From the NCBI GenBank assembly GCA_017628235.1, contig JAGBZM010000033.1:1-33591 (forward strand): 33,591 bases of DNA, read 5' to 3'. The stretch comes from Lentisphaeria bacterium. Lineage in GTDB: Bacteria; Verrucomicrobiota; Lentisphaeria; Victivallales; Victivallaceae. How positions within the stretch are numbered: the first letter of the stretch is position 1; each line of letters opens with the position of its first letter. The position numbers and the translations under genes are program-made. A model generated the notes under the pieces. It saw only the letters and a program-made list of their open reading frames with translations. It ran no database searches and was not told where the DNA came from. Below are positions 32,801 through 33,591 of this stretch, piece by piece.

Positions 32801-33591
32801 ATGCTTCCATCGGCGAAAATGTTATTTTGAATAACGATGCGGAAAGTGGATTCTTCGCTTATGGTAATACTGTCATTAACGGTGATGTAGTTGCCTATGC
32901 TCCCTACACCCGTTATGCTGGAACTCTGACTGTCGGAACGACCGGTTCACTGACTTTCTCCGAGCAGTTTGTGATCCGTTATTCTGATAACGATACTGAA
33001 GTACCGCTGATCAACATTGTCGGTAATGCGGAAGTCGGAGCTGCTGCCGAAGACCGTACCGCACAGTTGAATTCCAATCGTGGTTACATGACGTTCTACA
33101 GTGGTACGATCAATGCCACTGATACTTTGGTTAATGGCGGCCATCTGCTGATGACTCAAACGACCGATGCCAATTATTCTGATACGCCTGCGGTGATAAA
33201 TCTGGATAATACTATTTGGAATTTTGCTTCAAACGATTCAAATGCGGCGAACCTCGACGGCAAAGCGGTTATCAATGCCACAAACAAGAGTGTGCTTAAC
33301 TTCGCAGATGACTTGATATTGAATGGCAAAGATACTGCCGTGAATCTGACCGATTCCACTTTGAATGTGGCACGCGGCGGAGTCACCAACAATGGTACAA
33401 TCAACATCACTGATTCCACTTTCAAAGCGGGAAAAGTTGACAACGACAATCTGTTTTATATCGACGGCGAAAGCACCGTGCAAATCGATGATGCCACCGG
33501 CAGCAGCTACGCTTTACGCGTTAAAGATGGTGCTACTTTGAATGATTCCTACATCAAAGCCAAAGATAACGCCACTCTCCGTATGCTCGGC
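29842..33591 (+). CDS. Giant cysteine-free beta-helix surface protein (adhesin-like), 5' part
   Basis: Open from ATG 29842 to the window edge, 1250 codons without stop; the C-terminus is missing. No N-terminal hydrophobic signal is present. No cysteine codon occurs in the 1250 codons. The composition is rich in Gly, Asn, Thr, Val and Ala with repeating short strands (VTVNGGQIILG, LTNGATLAASG, LSVDNSTVTAG), typical of AIDA/pertactin-like right-handed beta-helices. Three similar modules, at residues 4-60, 171-215 and 911-950 (IxVN ... F/YxS/TxxxALA ... IxVxS), begin new helices, and the block LLEQTGNAAALDLSV to NDIILDM looks like a helix-closing segment. It is probably exported and cell-surface bound; the secretion route cannot be judged without the C-terminus. 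Confidence 0.8.
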   Translation, partial: MSMYKNIFVNENADQSASVQIQGIDGSISNFGEGFSSVEAALAAVTAENSNAVIRVVSGKYDGYKVVTDGVESEPATVVAVNFGGGEVANEVTLADTGFSAAQQLSVIDDLNAANAAGGKVFVVAGDNVNADAALVVGVSSDGSQYVVSSAVTETDISDLIQIVEGVVPSKRIVVDNTISANIEGKQYKTYAEALAYVQENNAYDSTIVLSKTPTDSINNTTTADYNHYDIGFEVKEGATFFLGGNSIKMKKDFVVEAGAVLIGQRDSLNQVQVDGGSFVIGEAGDNKNIAKVDFTRDTPGRGYSLIVKENSSLVANNAEIKTFDMTTNGAAVFNDTNVNVNGTLAFGWDRSDDEGNFYAAEDVKLSNSDFTVSGNKKYDSSYYQSTNLLNNLVMEDGSTITFGTAEAGSANVLMKDVTMVDGSQVTVNGGQIILGTEDGEVGSDIITLDGEGTKLASIWNEGTVSGQKSAVLNVLNGAEVYASSTVKIAGTANVDASTVKSTNIGVYGENADQIAEMYLTNGATLAASGTLKLVHDSNTDRVGVLSVDNSTVTAGQVLIGAGSSIEVANGGKFGGTADKKMTVTGVDKGTWGTGFWAYDSTVENVDFNNQTVLFDGGTVVKDVTVTGGSAFFGYGGGSSEAVVIQGTVDTTKAEWKENYTGAGNYGTLKVAEGAIFKTNYYGDTAANGNTIIDGTFEAATFRSYNGAVNEGGLLKASGAVNIYGTQPGKEASVYTVKGDINVSATDANAYNFKLGYEGGDYQGTGNVIMNVEGGSITVGSAEKSAYSYIAKDANGVQAQLNLTDGASFVTIGTLENNGIITVTDATITAGEITGSGTISLTVTAEMLNSLTGDFVLLEQTGNAAALDLSVSIAGKSYKVGDTFENNGIKFQISDGVGDNDIILDMTIDQVYVNSAFNENNAGGFVWGVNAFDSISDAIASGHKNIVVQSDITDSISSLGGIAISTDKADGVTITNTYADWVYFNTNASIGENVILNNDAESGFFAYGNTVINGDVVAYAPYTRYAGTLTVGTTGSLTFSEQFVIRYSDNDTEVPLINIVGNAEVGAAAEDRTAQLNSNRGYMTFYSGTINATDTLVNGGHLLMTQTTDANYSDTPAVINLDNTIWNFASNDSNAANLDGKAVINATNKSVLNFADDLILNGKDTAVNLTDSTLNVARGGVTNNGTINITDSTFKAGKVDNDNLFYIDGESTVQIDDATGSSYALRVKDGATLNDSYIKAKDNATLRMLG

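Noticed and set aside
1-33591. CRISPR arrays, insertion sequences, rRNA genes
   Set aside because: No regularly spaced repeats, transposase motifs or rRNA sequence seen on either strand.

Overview
The window is a compact bacterial chromosome segment. Genes often overlap or sit a few bases apart, and convergent stop codons touch. The gene set (RodA, a muramoyl amidase lipoprotein, AccBC with an Asp23 protein) and the giant beta-helix surface protein without a classical signal suggest a Gram-negative PVC-type bacterium. A Lentisphaerota (Victivallis-like) origin is my best guess; it is inference from general resemblance and is not proven. A promoter of the form TTGAAA/TTGACA, 17 bp, TATATT recurs in front of most operons.

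Left part (1-11061): the end of a DAHP synthase and pheA (chorismate mutase/prephenate dehydratase), leuS with a small lipoprotein gene, tRNA-Arg(CCU), a divergent zinc-ribbon coiled-coil gene, then nusA-infB-rbfA-nrnA-nfo. The translation/repair operon starts from a consensus promoter and has an attenuator-like terminator in the nusA leader.

Centre (11063-18083): a phage-derived island inserted without visible scars between nfo and rodA. A divergently transcribed S24/LexA-type repressor with two helix-turn-helix domains faces three copies of a 16-bp palindromic operator. One operator fills the spacer of a perfect promoter that drives small ORFs, a TerS-like fragment, a portal, a scaffold-like protein, an SU10-type major capsid protein, a small connector-like protein, a Zn/HTH protein and a full large terminase. 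No tail, integrase, lysis or replication genes are present. This looks like a repressor-controlled, tail-less head-and-packaging module: a capsid-only satellite, a domesticated element, or an unusually tidy remnant. It is the main finding.

Right part (18080-28677): rodA and purA (minus), acpS-rnc-argG (minus), a divergent uracil-DNA glycosylase and amidase lipoprotein (plus), then aroQ-accB-accC-asp23-pflX-like (minus), with fatty-acid synthesis genes next to an Asp23/Gls24 protein.

End (28951-33591): two small unrecognised ORFs, a strong terminator, a G-free leader and the first 1250 codons of a giant cysteine-free repeat protein that runs off the window.
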